Shown: positions 18,134-27,415 of the stretch, piece after piece
Layout: the number at the start of each line of letters is the position of its first letter
Position numbering within the stretch: position 1 is the stretch's first letter
NCBI GenBank assembly: GCA_040905865.1
Contig: JBBDQU010000066.1
Coordinates: 1 to 64,000, forward strand
From: Alphaproteobacteria bacterium
GTDB taxonomy: Bacteria > Pseudomonadota > Alphaproteobacteria > UBA8366 > GCA-2717185
Length of the DNA: 64,000 nt
Reading direction: 5' to 3'
Notes under the pieces: generated by a model
What the model was told of the DNA's origin: nothing
Seen by the model: only the letters and a program-made list of their open reading frames with translations
Database searches by the model: none
Program-made: the position numbers and the translations under genes

Positions 18134-18775
18134 ATGACCGGCGTAGAAATACTTTTGAACGGCTTCCGGAAATTTCGCGAAACCTATTACGAAAAAGCGC
18201 CCGAGATATACCGGGACCTGTGGCGCAACGGGCAGCGGCCGCGGTTCGCCGTTGTCGCCTGTTCGGATTCGCGGGTCGATCCGGCGATCGTGCTGCAGAC
18301 GGAGCCCGGCGAAATTTTTGCGGTGCGCAATGTGGCCGCCCTTGTGCCGCCCTATGAGGAAGCCGGCGCCTATCACGGCACCAGCGCGGCGCTTGAATTC
18401 GCAATCGACGGGCTGCATGTTGAACATGTCATCGTAATCGGGCATGCGCATTGCGGCGGCGTGGAGGCGATGGTTCGCAATCAGGAACCGGGTCCGTCGA
18501 CCGGCGGCATGTTCATCACGGCGTGGACCGATCTGTTACGCAAGGCGCGCGAACGGGCGCTGGCGGTAGACTCCACGCTCTCCGGCGACGATCTTGTCGA
18601 TGCGTCGGGACGCCAGGCGGTGCGGCTGTCGCTGGAAAACCTGGACACATTTCCCTTTATCCGCAAGGCAGTGGCGGAGAACCGGGTTAGCCTGCATGGC
18701 TGGTATCTCAATATTTTCGATGGCAAGCTGGAAATATGGAATCCGGAGCACAATGTATTCGAATCGCAACATTAG
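18134..18775 (+). CDS. can: Beta-class carbonic anhydrase
   Basis: Interconverts CO2 and bicarbonate. The 213-residue protein carries the beta-class zinc site: Cys43-x-Asp-x-Arg (ACSDSRVDP) and His104-x2-Cys107 (GHAHCGG). The rest is typical: VRNVAALVPPYE, YHGTSAALEFAIDGLHV, and a C-terminal GWYLNIFDGKLEIW. Zinc is bound by the two Cys and the His. An ATG at 18134 directly follows a GTG at 18131; either could serve. Its TAG stop is also the first three bases of a palindromic repeat. It supplies bicarbonate for carboxylation reactions. Confidence 0.93.
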   Translation: MTGVEILLNGFRKFRETYYEKAPEIYRDLWRNGQRPRFAVVACSDSRVDPAIVLQTEPGEIFAVRNVAALVPPYEEAGAYHGTSAALEFAIDGLHVEHVIVIGHAHCGGVEAMVRNQEPGPSTGGMFITAWTDLLRKARERALAVDSTLSGDDLVDASGRQAVRLSLENLDTFPFIRKAVAENRVSLHGWYLNIFDGKLEIWNPEHNVFESQH

Positions 18776-18842
18776 ATCAGGTCGTGGTTTGTTGGAATCG
18801 CCTGTGGCGACCCAAAGATCACGTGAATCTGACGTGCTCTAG
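18773..18842. repeat. Palindromic intergenic repeat, copy 2
   Basis: The element begins TAGATCAGGTCGTGG, contains TTGTTGGAATCGCC / GGCGACCCAA, which can pair imperfectly, and ends GAATCTGACGTGCTCTAG. The termini TAGATCA and TGCTCTA form an imperfect inverted repeat. Its left part resembles 28588-28631 (about 29 of 38 positions), and its right end resembles the ends of the copies at 7269 and 60681. It supplies the carbonic anhydrase stop codon and precedes uvrB by 16 bases. Confidence 0.6.
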
Positions 18843-18857
18843 TGTGATGGCAAGGTT

Positions 18858-21038
18858 TTGACAGCAATCCCCGATATCATGCTGGTCCGGCCGGAAGCCG
18901 GTTTCGAGCGGCCGCTTTCCGAAGGCGGCCGGCGGCTGGTTCTGGAGTCGAAATACCAGCCGGCGGGCGATCAGCCGCAGGCGATCAGGGAACTCTGCGC
19001 CGGGCTGGAAGCCGGGGAGCGCGACCAGGTGCTGCTCGGGGTTACCGGTTCCGGCAAGACCTTCACGGTCGCGCATGTGATCCAGGAACTGCAGCGGCCG
19101 GCGCTGGTGCTTGCGCCCAACAAGACGCTGGCGGCGCAGCTCTACGGCGAGATGAAATCGTGTTTTCCGAACAATGCGGTCGAATATTTCGTTTCGTACT
19201 ACGATTATTATCAGCCCGAAGCCTATGTGCCGCGCACCGATACCTATGTGGAAAAGGAATCCTCGGTCAACGAACAGATCGACCGGATGCGCCATTCCGC
19301 GACACGGGCATTGCTGGAACGCGACGACGTCATCATCGTGGCCTCGGTGTCCTGCATATACGGTATCGGCGCGGTGGAGACCTATTCCAACATGGTGGCG
19401 GAGGTCGAGGTCGGCATGCAGCTCGACCCGCGCGACCTGCTGAAGCAGCTTGTCGAATTGCAGTACCGGCGCAACGACACGGCCTTCATGCGCGGCGTGT
19501 TCCGGGTGCGGGGCGATACGATTGAAATCTTCCCGGCGCATTACGAGGACCGCGCCTGGCGGGTGTCCCTGTTCGGCGACGAGGTCGAGGCGATCCACGA
19601 ATTCGACCCGCTGACGGGGGAAAAGATCGGCTCGCTGGAAACGATCCGGATCTATGCGAACAGTCACTATGTAACGGCGCGTCCGACCCTGTTGCAGGCG
19701 ATTGTCGGCATCAAGGAGGAACTGAAACAGCATCTTGCAATGCTGAATGCGCAGGGCAAGCTGCTGGAGGCGCAGCGGCTGGAACAGCGCACCGTATTCG
19801 ATCTGGAAATGATCGAGGCGACGGGCGCCTGCGCCGGGATCGAGAATTATTCGCGCTACCTGTCGGGCCGCAAGGCGGGCGAGCCGCCGCCCACCCTGTT
19901 CGAATACCTGCCGGACAACGCGGTGCTGATCGTCGATGAAAGCCACGTCACGGTGCCGCAGCTGGGCGGCATGTACAAGGGCGACTATGCGCGCAAGTCG
20001 ACCCTGTCGGAATACGGCTTCCGGCTGCCGTCCTGCATGGATAACCGCCCGTTGAAGTTCGAGGAATGGGAAGGCATGCGGCCGCAGACGATATTCGTGT
20101 CCGCCACCCCCGGCCCGTGGGAGCTGGAGCGCACCGCCGGCGCCATTGTCGAGCAGGTCGTCCGCCCGACCGGGCTGATCGACCCGGTCTGTCATATCCG
20201 CCCGACCGAAAACCAGGTCGATGACCTGCTCGCCGAATGCCGCCTGTGCGTGGAAAAAGGCGAACGCGTGCTGGTCACGACCCTGACCAAGCGCATGGCC
20301 GAGGACCTGACCGAATACATGATCGAGGCGGGGCTGAAGGTGCGCTATATCCATTCCGACGTGGAAACGCTGGAGCGGATCGAGATCATCCGCGACCTGC
20401 GGCTCGGCGTCTTCGACATCCTGATCGGCATCAACCTGCTGCGCGAAGGGCTGGATATCCCAGAATGCGCCCTTGTCGCGATCCTGGACGCGGACAAGGA
20501 GGGCTACCTGCGCTCCCGCACGTCGCTGGTGCAGACAATCGGTCGCGCGGCGCGCAATATCGACGGGCGGGTGCTGCTCTATGCGGACAGGATGACCGGT
20601 TCGCTGCAATACGCGCTGGACGAAACCAATCGCCGCCGCGAACGCCAGCAGGCCTACAACGCGGCAAACGGGATCACGCCGGAATCGATCCGCAAGGATA
20701 TCGGCGATATTCTGGAATCGGTATACGAGCGCGACCATGTCACGGTCGATATCGGCGATCCGAAACTGAAACACCTCGTCGGCATGGACCTGCGCACCTA
20801 TATCGAGGCGCTTGAAGCGCGCATGAAGGCGTCCGCGGCGGAACTGGAATTCGAGGAGGCGGCCGCCTATCGCGACGAGATCAAGCGGATCGAAACCCGC
20901 GACCTCGACATGCCGGCCGATTCCGCGCCGATCAATCCGAAGATCGCGGCGTCCATTCAGTCCGTTCCGCGGGGCATCATGCCGAAAGGCCGCCCGGGCG
21001 GAAAGAAGGGCACGAAGCGCATGCGCCGGGGGGTGTGA
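18858..21038 (+). CDS. uvrB: Excinuclease ABC subunit B
   Basis: UvrB is the DNA-damage verification helicase of nucleotide excision repair; it receives DNA from UvrA and recruits UvrC. The 726-residue protein has Walker A GVTGSGKT (61-68), the damage-probing beta-hairpin [12 protein letters not shown] (about 114-125), helicase motifs [10 protein letters not shown] and IGRAARNI, and the C-terminal UVR motif ([18 protein letters not shown]) that binds UvrC. It ends in a basic tail ([16 protein letters not shown]), longer than the E. coli protein. The TTG at 18858 gives MTAIPD; an ATG at 18879 is an alternative. uvrC lies 1.2 kb downstream on the same strand. Confidence 0.97.
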   Translation: MTAIPDIMLVRPEAGFERPLSEGGRRLVLESKYQPAGDQPQAIRELCAGLEAGERDQVLLGVTGSGKTFTVAHVIQELQRPALVLAPNKTLAAQLYGEMKSCFPNNAVEYFVSYYDYYQPEAYVPRTDTYVEKESSVNEQIDRMRHSATRALLERDDVIIVASVSCIYGIGAVETYSNMVAEVEVGMQLDPRDLLKQLVELQYRRNDTAFMRGVFRVRGDTIEIFPAHYEDRAWRVSLFGDEVEAIHEFDPLTGEKIGSLETIRIYANSHYVTARPTLLQAIVGIKEELKQHLAMLNAQGKLLEAQRLEQRTVFDLEMIEATGACAGIENYSRYLSGRKAGEPPPTLFEYLPDNAVLIVDESHVTVPQLGGMYKGDYARKSTLSEYGFRLPSCMDNRPLKFEEWEGMRPQTIFVSATPGPWELERTAGAIVEQVVRPTGLIDPVCHIRPTENQVDDLLAECRLCVEKGERVLVTTLTKRMAEDLTEYMIEAGLKVRYIHSDVETLERIEIIRDLRLGVFDILIGINLLREGLDIPECALVAILDADKEGYLRSRTSLVQTIGRAARNIDGRVLLYADRMTGSLQYALDETNRRRERQQAYNAANGITPESIRKDIGDILESVYERDHVTVDIGDPKLKHLVGMDLRTYIEALEARMKASAAELEFEEAAAYRDEIKRIETRDLDMPADSAPINPKIAASIQSVPRGIMPKGRPGGKKGTKRMRRGV

Positions 21039-21102
21039 CCGTGGCGGAACGGTCCTATATACGGCCTTGTGCGGCTGTGGGCCGGCACCCTATCCTGCGG
21101 CC

Positions 21103-21867
21103 ATGACAATACCGAAAACGGCACTGGTTACCGGCGCGGCCCGGCGCATCGGCAAGGCGATCGCCTGTGACCTCGCGGCGTGGGGCTGGTCGGTCGTCGT
21201 GCATTACAACCGTTCGGCGGAAGACGCCGACGCGGTCGTCGCCGAAATCGGGCGCCGGGGCGGAACGGCGATTGCCCTGCGTGCCGACCTCGCCGTGGAG
21301 GCGGAGACAAAGCGGCTGATGGTCGATTCGGTCGCCCGGTTCGGTCCCGTCGGATGCCTGGTGAACAATGCATCGCATTTCGAACGCGACGGCATCGCGG
21401 ATGCGACGCGGGCAAGCTGGGACGTGCATCTGGAGTCCAACCTGCGGGCGCCGTTTGTCCTGTCGCAGGATATGGCCGCGGCGCTGCCGGCCGGCGAGGA
21501 GGGCGTCATTGTCAACATCCTTGACCAGCGGGTCTGGAACCTGACGCCGTATTTCGTGTCGTACACGCTGAGCAAGACCGGATTGTGGACGCTGACCCAG
21601 ACACTGGCGCTTGCACTGGCGCCGCGCATCCGGGTCAACGGAATCGGTCCGGGGCCGACCTTGCGCAATGAACGCCAGACCGAGGAACAGTTTCGCCGCC
21701 AGCAGGAGTCGGTGCCGTTGCGGCGCGGCGCGTCGTCGGAAGAAGTCGCCCGGGCGGTCCGCTTCATTGTCGAATCGCCATCGATGACCGGGCAGATGAT
21801 AGCGCTTGACGGCGGGCAGCATCTTGGCTGGCGGCAGCCGCTGGGCGACGGACCGGTCGATGAGTGA
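21103..21867 (+). CDS. SDR oxidoreductase resembling pteridine/dihydromonapterin reductase
   Basis: A 254-residue short-chain dehydrogenase. Its nucleotide motif is TGAARRIG, with Arg where classical enzymes have Gly, which is the pattern of NADPH-dependent pteridine reductases (PTR1, FolM). Other motifs are VNNASHFERD, a catalytic YTLSK, and the FolM/PTR1-like IGPGPTLRNERQTEEQFRRQ. It probably reduces a pterin or related substrate in the cytosol. I chose the ATG at 21103; an earlier ATG at 21067 would add 12 residues with no supporting features. It sits between uvrB and uvrC. The pterin role is inference from motifs. Confidence 0.85.
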   Translation: MTIPKTALVTGAARRIGKAIACDLAAWGWSVVVHYNRSAEDADAVVAEIGRRGGTAIALRADLAVEAETKRLMVDSVARFGPVGCLVNNASHFERDGIADATRASWDVHLESNLRAPFVLSQDMAAALPAGEEGVIVNILDQRVWNLTPYFVSYTLSKTGLWTLTQTLALALAPRIRVNGIGPGPTLRNERQTEEQFRRQQESVPLRRGASSEEVARAVRFIVESPSMTGQMIALDGGQHLGWRQPLGDGPVDE

Positions 21868-22268
21868 ATTCGCAAATGTCCGGTATGATTATACAACTAA
21901 ACATCTATAAACGAAGACTGTGCAGAACAGTATTCAGCTCAGGTTGTGCACATTCGCGCTATGCGACGGTGTTTTCACTCTCCCAAAGCGTTGTAACGGA
22001 ACGGTAACTATTTGGTTACATTCAAGTTATAAAAATATCAATCAAATCAATTGTTTAACATATTGCTCAATTATTAGGCAATGAGGTCAAGGCACTGCAA
22101 TAGCAGGCCGAAGGCCTCCCGACAGGGTGTTTTCCACAGGGATATGCACATATACCGGGGATATCCGTTCCGACAGCGTCATGCAGATTCCGGGTTGCCG
22201 CGGAAGCGTCGGAAAATACTGAATTATGTTACAATGCGGCCATGCGGTTACCATGTGTTACTTGAGAA
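21868..22268. other. 401-bp AT-rich intergenic region before uvrC
   Basis: This gap is much richer in A+T than the flanking genes, above all 21890-22080. It contains an inverted repeat, GTAAC-N6-GTTAC (22004-22019), and several T/A-rich stretches that could hold promoters or a DNA-bending site. I see no convincing gene: a 63-codon frame at 22081-22272 has no ribosome site and a random-looking composition. No alphaproteobacterial SOS box (GTTC-N7-GTTC or GAAC-N7-GAAC) was found by eye. Confidence 0.5.
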
Positions 22269-24194
22269 ATGACAGTCTGTGAAATGACGGATGAAGCTGA
22301 CCCGGCGCCTGGCAACAGGGCGATGCGGCATCAGGGCCTGGCCGCCGGCGCCGAGGTGATTCGCGGTTACCTGAAAACGCTGCCGGTAGCGCCCGGCGTC
22401 TACCGCATGATCAACGAACGCGGCGATGTGCTGTATGTCGGCAAGGCCCGGCAGTTGCGCAACCGCGTCGCGTCCTATACGCGCCCGGCGCAATTGCCGA
22501 TCCGGCTGCAGCGCATGATTGCCGAAACAAAACGCATGGAGTTCGTGACGACCCATACAGAGGTCGAGGCGCTGCTGCTTGAATCGAACCTGATCAAGAA
22601 ATTGCTGCCGCGCTATAATGTGCTGCTGCGCGATGACAAGACCTTCGCCCATATCCTGATCACCGGCGATCACGAATTCAGCCAGATCGTGAAACACCGG
22701 GGCGCCCGCAACCGGCCCGGCGCCTATTTCGGGCCATTCGCCTCGGCCGGCGCCGTCAACCGGACCGTAACGTCGTTGCAGCGCGCCTTCCTGCTGCGGA
22801 ACTGTTCGGACAATATATTCCGCAACCGGACCCGGCCCTGCCTGCAGTATCATATCAAGCGATGCAGCGCGCCCTGCGTGGGCCGGATCGGCAAAGAAGA
22901 TTATGCGGCCATGGTCGATGCGGCGCGAGATTTTCTCACGGGCCACAGCGGTGCCGTGCAGGCCCGGATGGCGAAGCAGATGGAAGCCGCCAGCGAGGCC
23001 ATGGAATACGAAACCGCCGCGAAAATCCGTGACCGGATTCGCGCGCTGACCCAGATTCAGGCGCATCAGGATATCAATGTGCCGGACCTGGACGATGTCG
23101 ATGTGATCGCCCTGCATATGGAGGGCGGCCAGTCCTGCGTGCAGGTCTTCTTCTTCCGGAACGGCCGGAATTACGGGAACCGGGCCTATTTTCCGTCGCA
23201 TGACCGGCATCAGGACGCGTCGGAGGTTCTTGCCGCCTTCGTCGGTCAGTTCTATGCGGACAAGCCGCCGCCAAAAGCCGTTCTGTTGAGCCATGATCTG
23301 GCGGAACGCGATCTGCTTGCCGAGGCGCTGTCGGTGCGGGCATCGCACAGGGTGCAGCTGATGACGCCGAAACGCGGCGCGAAACGGAACCCGGTCGACC
23401 ATGCGATTGCCAATGCGCGCGACGCGCTGGGCCGCCGTATGGCGGAAAGCGCGTCGCACCGCAAACTGATGGATGCCCTGGCGGAACGGCTCGATCTGGA
23501 CGCATCGCCGGAACGGATAGAGGTCTACGACAACAGCCATATCCAGGGCAGTAACGCCATTGGCGCAATGATCGTCTGCGGTCCGGACGGCCCGATGAAG
23601 AACGCCTACCGCAAGTTCAATATCAGGACCGTCGGCGGCGACGGCGACGCCGAGGGCGGTGACGATTATGCGATGATGCGCGAGGTTCTGACCCGCCGCT
23701 TCCGTCGGGCGCAAAAGGAAGATCCGGAACGGCGCGACGGCCAGTGGCCGGATCTTGTGATCGTTGATGGCGGACGGGGCCAGCTCGGCATTGCCAGCGA
23801 GGTGTTCGCGGAACTCGGCATAGACGATGTCGCGCTGCTGGGCGTGGCCAAGGGGCCGGATCGCAATGCCGGCCGCGAACAGTTCTATCGGCCGGATGGC
23901 CGCGTCTTCATGCTGGCCCCGCGTGATCCGTTGCTCTACTTCATCCAGCGCCTGCGGGACGAGGCGCACCGCTTCGCGATTACCGCGCACCGGGCGCGGC
24001 GATCCCGGGGCATTTCAGCGTCGCCGCTGGATGATGTCGCCGGAATCGGGGCGAAGCGCAAGAAGGCATTGCTGCTGCATTTCGGTTCCGCCCGCAGCGT
24101 TGCGCGCGCCGGACTGGCCGACCTGGAAGCGGTAAGCGGCATCAGCAAGGCGGTGGCGGAGAAAATTTATGGCCATTTCCACAGTGATCAGTAG
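22269..24194 (+). CDS. uvrC: Excinuclease ABC subunit C
   Basis: UvrC makes both incisions around a lesion in nucleotide excision repair. The 641-residue protein has the N-terminal GIY-YIG nuclease (PGVYRMINERGDVLYVGKAR, about residues 43-62), the cysteine cluster RTRPCLQYHIKRCSAPC, the UVR motif (EAASEAMEYETAAKIRDRIR) that binds UvrB, the RNase H-like second nuclease (EVYDNSHIQGSNAIG; VIVDGGRGQL), and C-terminal helix-hairpin-helix repeats (LDDVAGIGAKRKKALL). An N-terminal lead of about 25 residues is longer than usual; ATGs at 22269 and 22284 both fit. It starts the conserved uvrC-pgsA-molybdopterin block. Confidence 0.96.
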   Translation: MTVCEMTDEADPAPGNRAMRHQGLAAGAEVIRGYLKTLPVAPGVYRMINERGDVLYVGKARQLRNRVASYTRPAQLPIRLQRMIAETKRMEFVTTHTEVEALLLESNLIKKLLPRYNVLLRDDKTFAHILITGDHEFSQIVKHRGARNRPGAYFGPFASAGAVNRTVTSLQRAFLLRNCSDNIFRNRTRPCLQYHIKRCSAPCVGRIGKEDYAAMVDAARDFLTGHSGAVQARMAKQMEAASEAMEYETAAKIRDRIRALTQIQAHQDINVPDLDDVDVIALHMEGGQSCVQVFFFRNGRNYGNRAYFPSHDRHQDASEVLAAFVGQFYADKPPPKAVLLSHDLAERDLLAEALSVRASHRVQLMTPKRGAKRNPVDHAIANARDALGRRMAESASHRKLMDALAERLDLDASPERIEVYDNSHIQGSNAIGAMIVCGPDGPMKNAYRKFNIRTVGGDGDAEGGDDYAMMREVLTRRFRRAQKEDPERRDGQWPDLVIVDGGRGQLGIASEVFAELGIDDVALLGVAKGPDRNAGREQFYRPDGRVFMLAPRDPLLYFIQRLRDEAHRFAITAHRARRSRGISASPLDDVAGIGAKRKKALLLHFGSARSVARAGLADLEAVSGISKAVAEKIYGHFHSDQ

Positions 24195-24249
24195 AATGTA
24201 TATGCAGCCGCTGGCCTGAAAAAACGCTTCCGCCCTGAAAGATGGCAAC

Positions 24250-24861
24250 GTGATTAGCAAACTGCCGAACCTCCTGACGCTATCGCGGATCGGGGCCATA
24301 CCCGCAATTGTTGCGTTGTTCTGGATCGACGGCGATACGGTGCGCTGGGTGATGCTCGCGATTTATGCCTTCGCCTGTATCACGGATTTCTTCGATGGTT
24401 ACGCAGCGCGGTCGATGGGCACGATTTCCAGCTTCGGGCGGTTCATGGATCCGGTGGCCGACAAGCTGCTAGTCGCGTCGATCATTTTCATGCTGGTAGC
24501 CTTCGACCGCATCGTCGGGATGGCGATCCTGCCGGGGCTGGTTATCCTGTGCCGCGAACTGCTTGTGTCGGGACTGCGGGAATTTCTGGCGGAAATAAAG
24601 GTTGGCGTCCCCGTCAGCGGACTTGCCAAATGGAAGACCTTCATCCAGATGTTAGCACTGGGCTTCCTGATTGTCGGCGATGCCGCGCCGGATGTTATTC
24701 CAGCGGTAATTATCGGCGATATCGGATTGTGGGTCGCTGCGACCCTGACCATCGTAACGGGGTATGATTATCTCAAGGTCGGTCTGGTGCATCTGAGGAC
24801 GGAATCGGCGCCACCGCCGAAAAAGGCGCCGGCGCAAACGGCGAAGAACAGCACGGGCTAA
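24250..24861 (+). CDS. pgsA: CDP-diacylglycerol–glycerol-3-phosphate 3-phosphatidyltransferase
   Basis: PgsA makes phosphatidylglycerol phosphate from CDP-diacylglycerol and glycerol-3-phosphate, the first committed step to PG and cardiolipin. The 203-residue membrane protein carries a perfect CDP-alcohol phosphotransferase motif, D-x2-DG-x2-AR-x8-G-x3-D-x3-D, from DFFDGYAAR to DPVADK (about residues 40-76), with several membrane helices. The Lys/Ala/Pro-rich tail is slightly long. The start is GTG at 24250. It follows uvrC by 55 bases, a pairing conserved in many alphaproteobacteria. Confidence 0.95.
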   Translation: MISKLPNLLTLSRIGAIPAIVALFWIDGDTVRWVMLAIYAFACITDFFDGYAARSMGTISSFGRFMDPVADKLLVASIIFMLVAFDRIVGMAILPGLVILCRELLVSGLREFLAEIKVGVPVSGLAKWKTFIQMLALGFLIVGDAAPDVIPAVIIGDIGLWVAATLTIVTGYDYLKVGLVHLRTESAPPPKKAPAQTAKNSTG

Positions 24862-24889
24862 GGCCCGGTCCGTAGCGGAGTAGCTTGGT

Positions 24890-25411
24890 ATGAAGGTATT
24901 CGGACTGTCCGGGTGGAGCGGCAGCGGCAAAACGACGCTTGTCGTGAACCTGATTCCGGTGCTTCTGTCGCGGGGTATAAGCGTGTCCACGGTGAAGCAC
25001 GCCCATCATGACTTCGACATCGATAAACCTGGCAAGGATTCGTATGAACACCGGCAGGCCGGCGCCACCGAGGTCATGATCAGTTCCGCCCGGCGCTGGG
25101 CGCTGATGCATGAGCATAAGGGAGGACCGGAACCCGATCTGGACGAGATCATCGTGAACATGACGCCGGTGGATCTGCTGCTGGTCGAGGGCTACAAGCG
25201 ACATGCGCACGCCAAGCTGGAGGTGCATCGCCCGGCGAACGGCAAGCCGCTGCTTTGCGTGAATGACCCCTGCATTGTCGCCGTTGCCTGCGACGTGGCC
25301 CTGACAGGGCTGGCGCTGCCGGTACTGAATTTGAACGACGTGCCCGGTATCGCGGATTTCATTCTTGCCGCGACCGGGTTACGGGAGACCGTGACCCATG
25401 GCGCAGCTTAG
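24890..25411 (+). CDS. mobB: Molybdopterin-guanine dinucleotide biosynthesis protein MobB
   Basis: MobB is a GTP-binding adaptor that helps MobA convert molybdopterin into its guanine dinucleotide form. The 173-residue protein has the P-loop GWSGSGKTTLVVNLI (residues about 6-20), STVKHAHHDFDIDKPGKDSY, and VDLLLVEGYKRH. It overlaps the following moeA gene by 14 bases, so the two are translationally coupled. MobA itself is not in the window. Confidence 0.93.
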   Translation: MKVFGLSGWSGSGKTTLVVNLIPVLLSRGISVSTVKHAHHDFDIDKPGKDSYEHRQAGATEVMISSARRWALMHEHKGGPEPDLDEIIVNMTPVDLLLVEGYKRHAHAKLEVHRPANGKPLLCVNDPCIVAVACDVALTGLALPVLNLNDVPGIADFILAATGLRETVTHGAA

Positions 25412-26684
25412 CGACGACTGCTTTGCGTTCGGAGGCGAATTGACGCCGCTGGACCAGGCGCTGGCGGCGCTGAATGACCGTACTGTCGCGATTGCCGGTG
25501 TTTCGACGGTGCCGCTGGCGCATGCGGTCGGCCGTATCCTGGCCGAGGACATCGTGTCGCCGATGAATGTGCCGCCACACGCCAATTCGGCCGTGGACGG
25601 CTATGCGGTTTATTTTGCGGACCTGTCGCCGGACCTGGAAACCCGGCTTGCCGTTACCGGCCGCGCCGCGGCGGGGCATCCGCTACCGCATCCGGCGCGG
25701 CGTGGCGTGGCGACCCGGATTTTTACGGGTGCGGCGATGCCCTCCGGCGATGGCGACGCAGGCCCGGATACCGTCATGATGCAGGAAGACTGCCAGCTGG
25801 ACGGCGATACGGTTGTGATCCGGCCCGGCATCAAGACGGGGGCCAACCGGCGGGCGGCGGGCGAGGATATTCGCGCCGGAGAGACAGTTTTGGCCGCCGG
25901 GCGGCGGCTTCGCCCGCAGGAGGTCGGCGTCGCGGCGTCGCTGGGCCGAACGTCGCTGGATGTATACGACCCGCTGCGCGTCGCGGTTTTTTCCAGCGGC
26001 GACGAATTGCGCGACCCGGGCGGTCCGGGGCTGGACCCGGGCGCAATTTACGATTCGAACCGTTACATGCTGACGGCGGCGCTGTCGCGGCTTGGCTGTA
26101 GCGTAACGGACCTGGGCATCATCCGCGACAGGGTCGGTGCTATTCGCGATGCGCTCGCCGCCGCAGCCAGGGATCACGATCTGGTGATTACATCGGGCGG
26201 CATGTCGACCGGCGAGGAAGACCACATCAAGGCTGCGGTCGAGGCGCTGGGAAAGCTGCATTTCTGGCGTCTGGCGATCAAGCCCGGCCGGCCCGTGGCG
26301 CTCGGTCAGATCAACACGCCGCGCGGCCCGGTGCCGATCGCCGGATTGCCGGGCAACCCGGGCGCCGCGATCGTGACGTTTCTCATGGTGGCGCGGCCGC
26401 TGATTCTGCGTCTTGCCGGGGCCGTGGATACGGCGCCGATCACGTTCCGGGTACGGGCCGGGTTTGAGCATCGCAAGAAAATCAGCCGCCGTGAATTTGT
26501 CCGCGCCCGCATTGAAACCGGTTCCGACGGTTTTCCCGAGGCGTATAAAAACGGCCGTAGCGGGGCCGGCGTCCTGTCCTCGCTGGTAGGCGCGGACGGC
26601 CTGGTCATGCTGCCCGAAGACTTGACCGCGCTGGAGCCGGGCAACATGGTAGACTTCCTGCCATTCACGGAGGTCATGCCATGA
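25398..26684 (+). CDS. moeA: Molybdopterin molybdenumtransferase
   Basis: MoeA inserts molybdenum into adenylylated molybdopterin. The 428-residue protein shows the expected sequence: PPHANSAVDGYAVYFADL near residue 58, RIFTGAAMPSGDGDAG with VMMQED, a central molybdopterin-binding domain (VFSSGDELRDPGG and TSGGMSTGEEDH), and GLPGNPGAAIVTFLMVARP before the C-terminal beta domain. It overlaps mobB at the start (14 bases) and moaD at the end (ATGA), so mobB-moeA-moaD-moaE are one operon for molybdenum enzymes. Confidence 0.96.
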   Translation: MAQLSDDCFAFGGELTPLDQALAALNDRTVAIAGVSTVPLAHAVGRILAEDIVSPMNVPPHANSAVDGYAVYFADLSPDLETRLAVTGRAAAGHPLPHPARRGVATRIFTGAAMPSGDGDAGPDTVMMQEDCQLDGDTVVIRPGIKTGANRRAAGEDIRAGETVLAAGRRLRPQEVGVAASLGRTSLDVYDPLRVAVFSSGDELRDPGGPGLDPGAIYDSNRYMLTAALSRLGCSVTDLGIIRDRVGAIRDALAAAARDHDLVITSGGMSTGEEDHIKAAVEALGKLHFWRLAIKPGRPVALGQINTPRGPVPIAGLPGNPGAAIVTFLMVARPLILRLAGAVDTAPITFRVRAGFEHRKKISRREFVRARIETGSDGFPEAYKNGRSGAGVLSSLVGADGLVMLPEDLTALEPGNMVDFLPFTEVMP

Positions 26685-26932
26685 AGATTCTGTATTTTGC
26701 GTCGTTGCGGCAGCGCACGGGTACCGGTGAGGAGGATATTTCGCTCCCGGATGGCGTGCGCGACGTGGCGGGGCTGATCGATTGGCTGAAAGGTCGCGGC
26801 CCGGAATATTCGGATGCGCTGGCGGATACCAGCGCAATTCGTGTTGCCGTAAATCAGGAATTTGCTACGCTGGAGACAGCGCTCGAAGGCAACGAGGAAG
26901 TGGCCCTGTTTCCGCCTATGACCGGAGGTTGA
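26681..26932 (+). CDS. moaD: Molybdopterin synthase sulfur-carrier subunit
   Basis: MoaD is the ubiquitin-like carrier whose C-terminal thiocarboxylate gives sulfur to molybdopterin. The 83-residue product has the beta-grasp fold start MKILYFASLRQRTGTGEEDI and ends in the required Gly-Gly (ALFPPMTGG). It overlaps moeA as ATGA and is followed one base later by moaE, its enzymatic partner. Confidence 0.95.
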   Translation: MKILYFASLRQRTGTGEEDISLPDGVRDVAGLIDWLKGRGPEYSDALADTSAIRVAVNQEFATLETALEGNEEVALFPPMTGG

Positions 26933-26933
26933 T

Positions 26934-27413
26934 ATGACCGTACGGGTACAGCGTGACGATTTCGATGCCGGCGCGGAAATTGCGGCGCTGACCAGGGGCA
27001 ATACACAGATTGGCGCCGTGACGAGCTTCGTGGGCCTTGTTCGCGACATGCACGGCGCTGCGGGATCGGGCGCGATGACCCTGGAGCATTATCCCGGCAT
27101 GACCGAAAAAATGCTTGCCGCAATCGATGACGAGGCGAATGCTCGCTGGCCGCTGGAAGCCAGCCTGATCGTCCATCGTTACGGGCGGTTGACGCCGGGC
27201 GACCGGATCGTTCTGGTCGTTGTCGCCAGCCCGCACCGGGCCGCGGCGTTCGACGCCTGCCATTTTCTGATCGACTGGCTGAAAACCAGGGCGCCGTTCT
27301 GGAAGCTGGAGGAAACCGGGACGGGCGAGGCACGCTGGGTGGAAGCCCTGGAGAGCGACGATGTGGCGGCGGAACGCTGGGCTGCGAAATCCCGGAAGGG
27401 GGCGGCGGAATAG
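26934..27413 (+). CDS. moaE: Molybdopterin synthase catalytic subunit
   Basis: MoaE forms the heterotetramer with MoaD that converts precursor Z to molybdopterin. The 159-residue protein has AVTSFVGLVRDMHG near residue 27, LEHYPGMTEKML, VHRYGRLTPGD, SPHRAAAFDACHFLIDWLKT, and the active-site KTRAPFWKLEETG near the C-terminus, with lysines that contact the MoaD tail. GGAGG precedes its ATG inside the end of moaD. Confidence 0.96.
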   Translation: MTVRVQRDDFDAGAEIAALTRGNTQIGAVTSFVGLVRDMHGAAGSGAMTLEHYPGMTEKMLAAIDDEANARWPLEASLIVHRYGRLTPGDRIVLVVVASPHRAAAFDACHFLIDWLKTRAPFWKLEETGTGEARWVEALESDDVAAERWAAKSRKGAAE

Positions 27414-27415
27414 CG

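Noticed and set aside
22081-22272. 63-codon frame before uvrC
   Set aside because: No ribosome site, random-looking sequence, and it overlaps the uvrC start.
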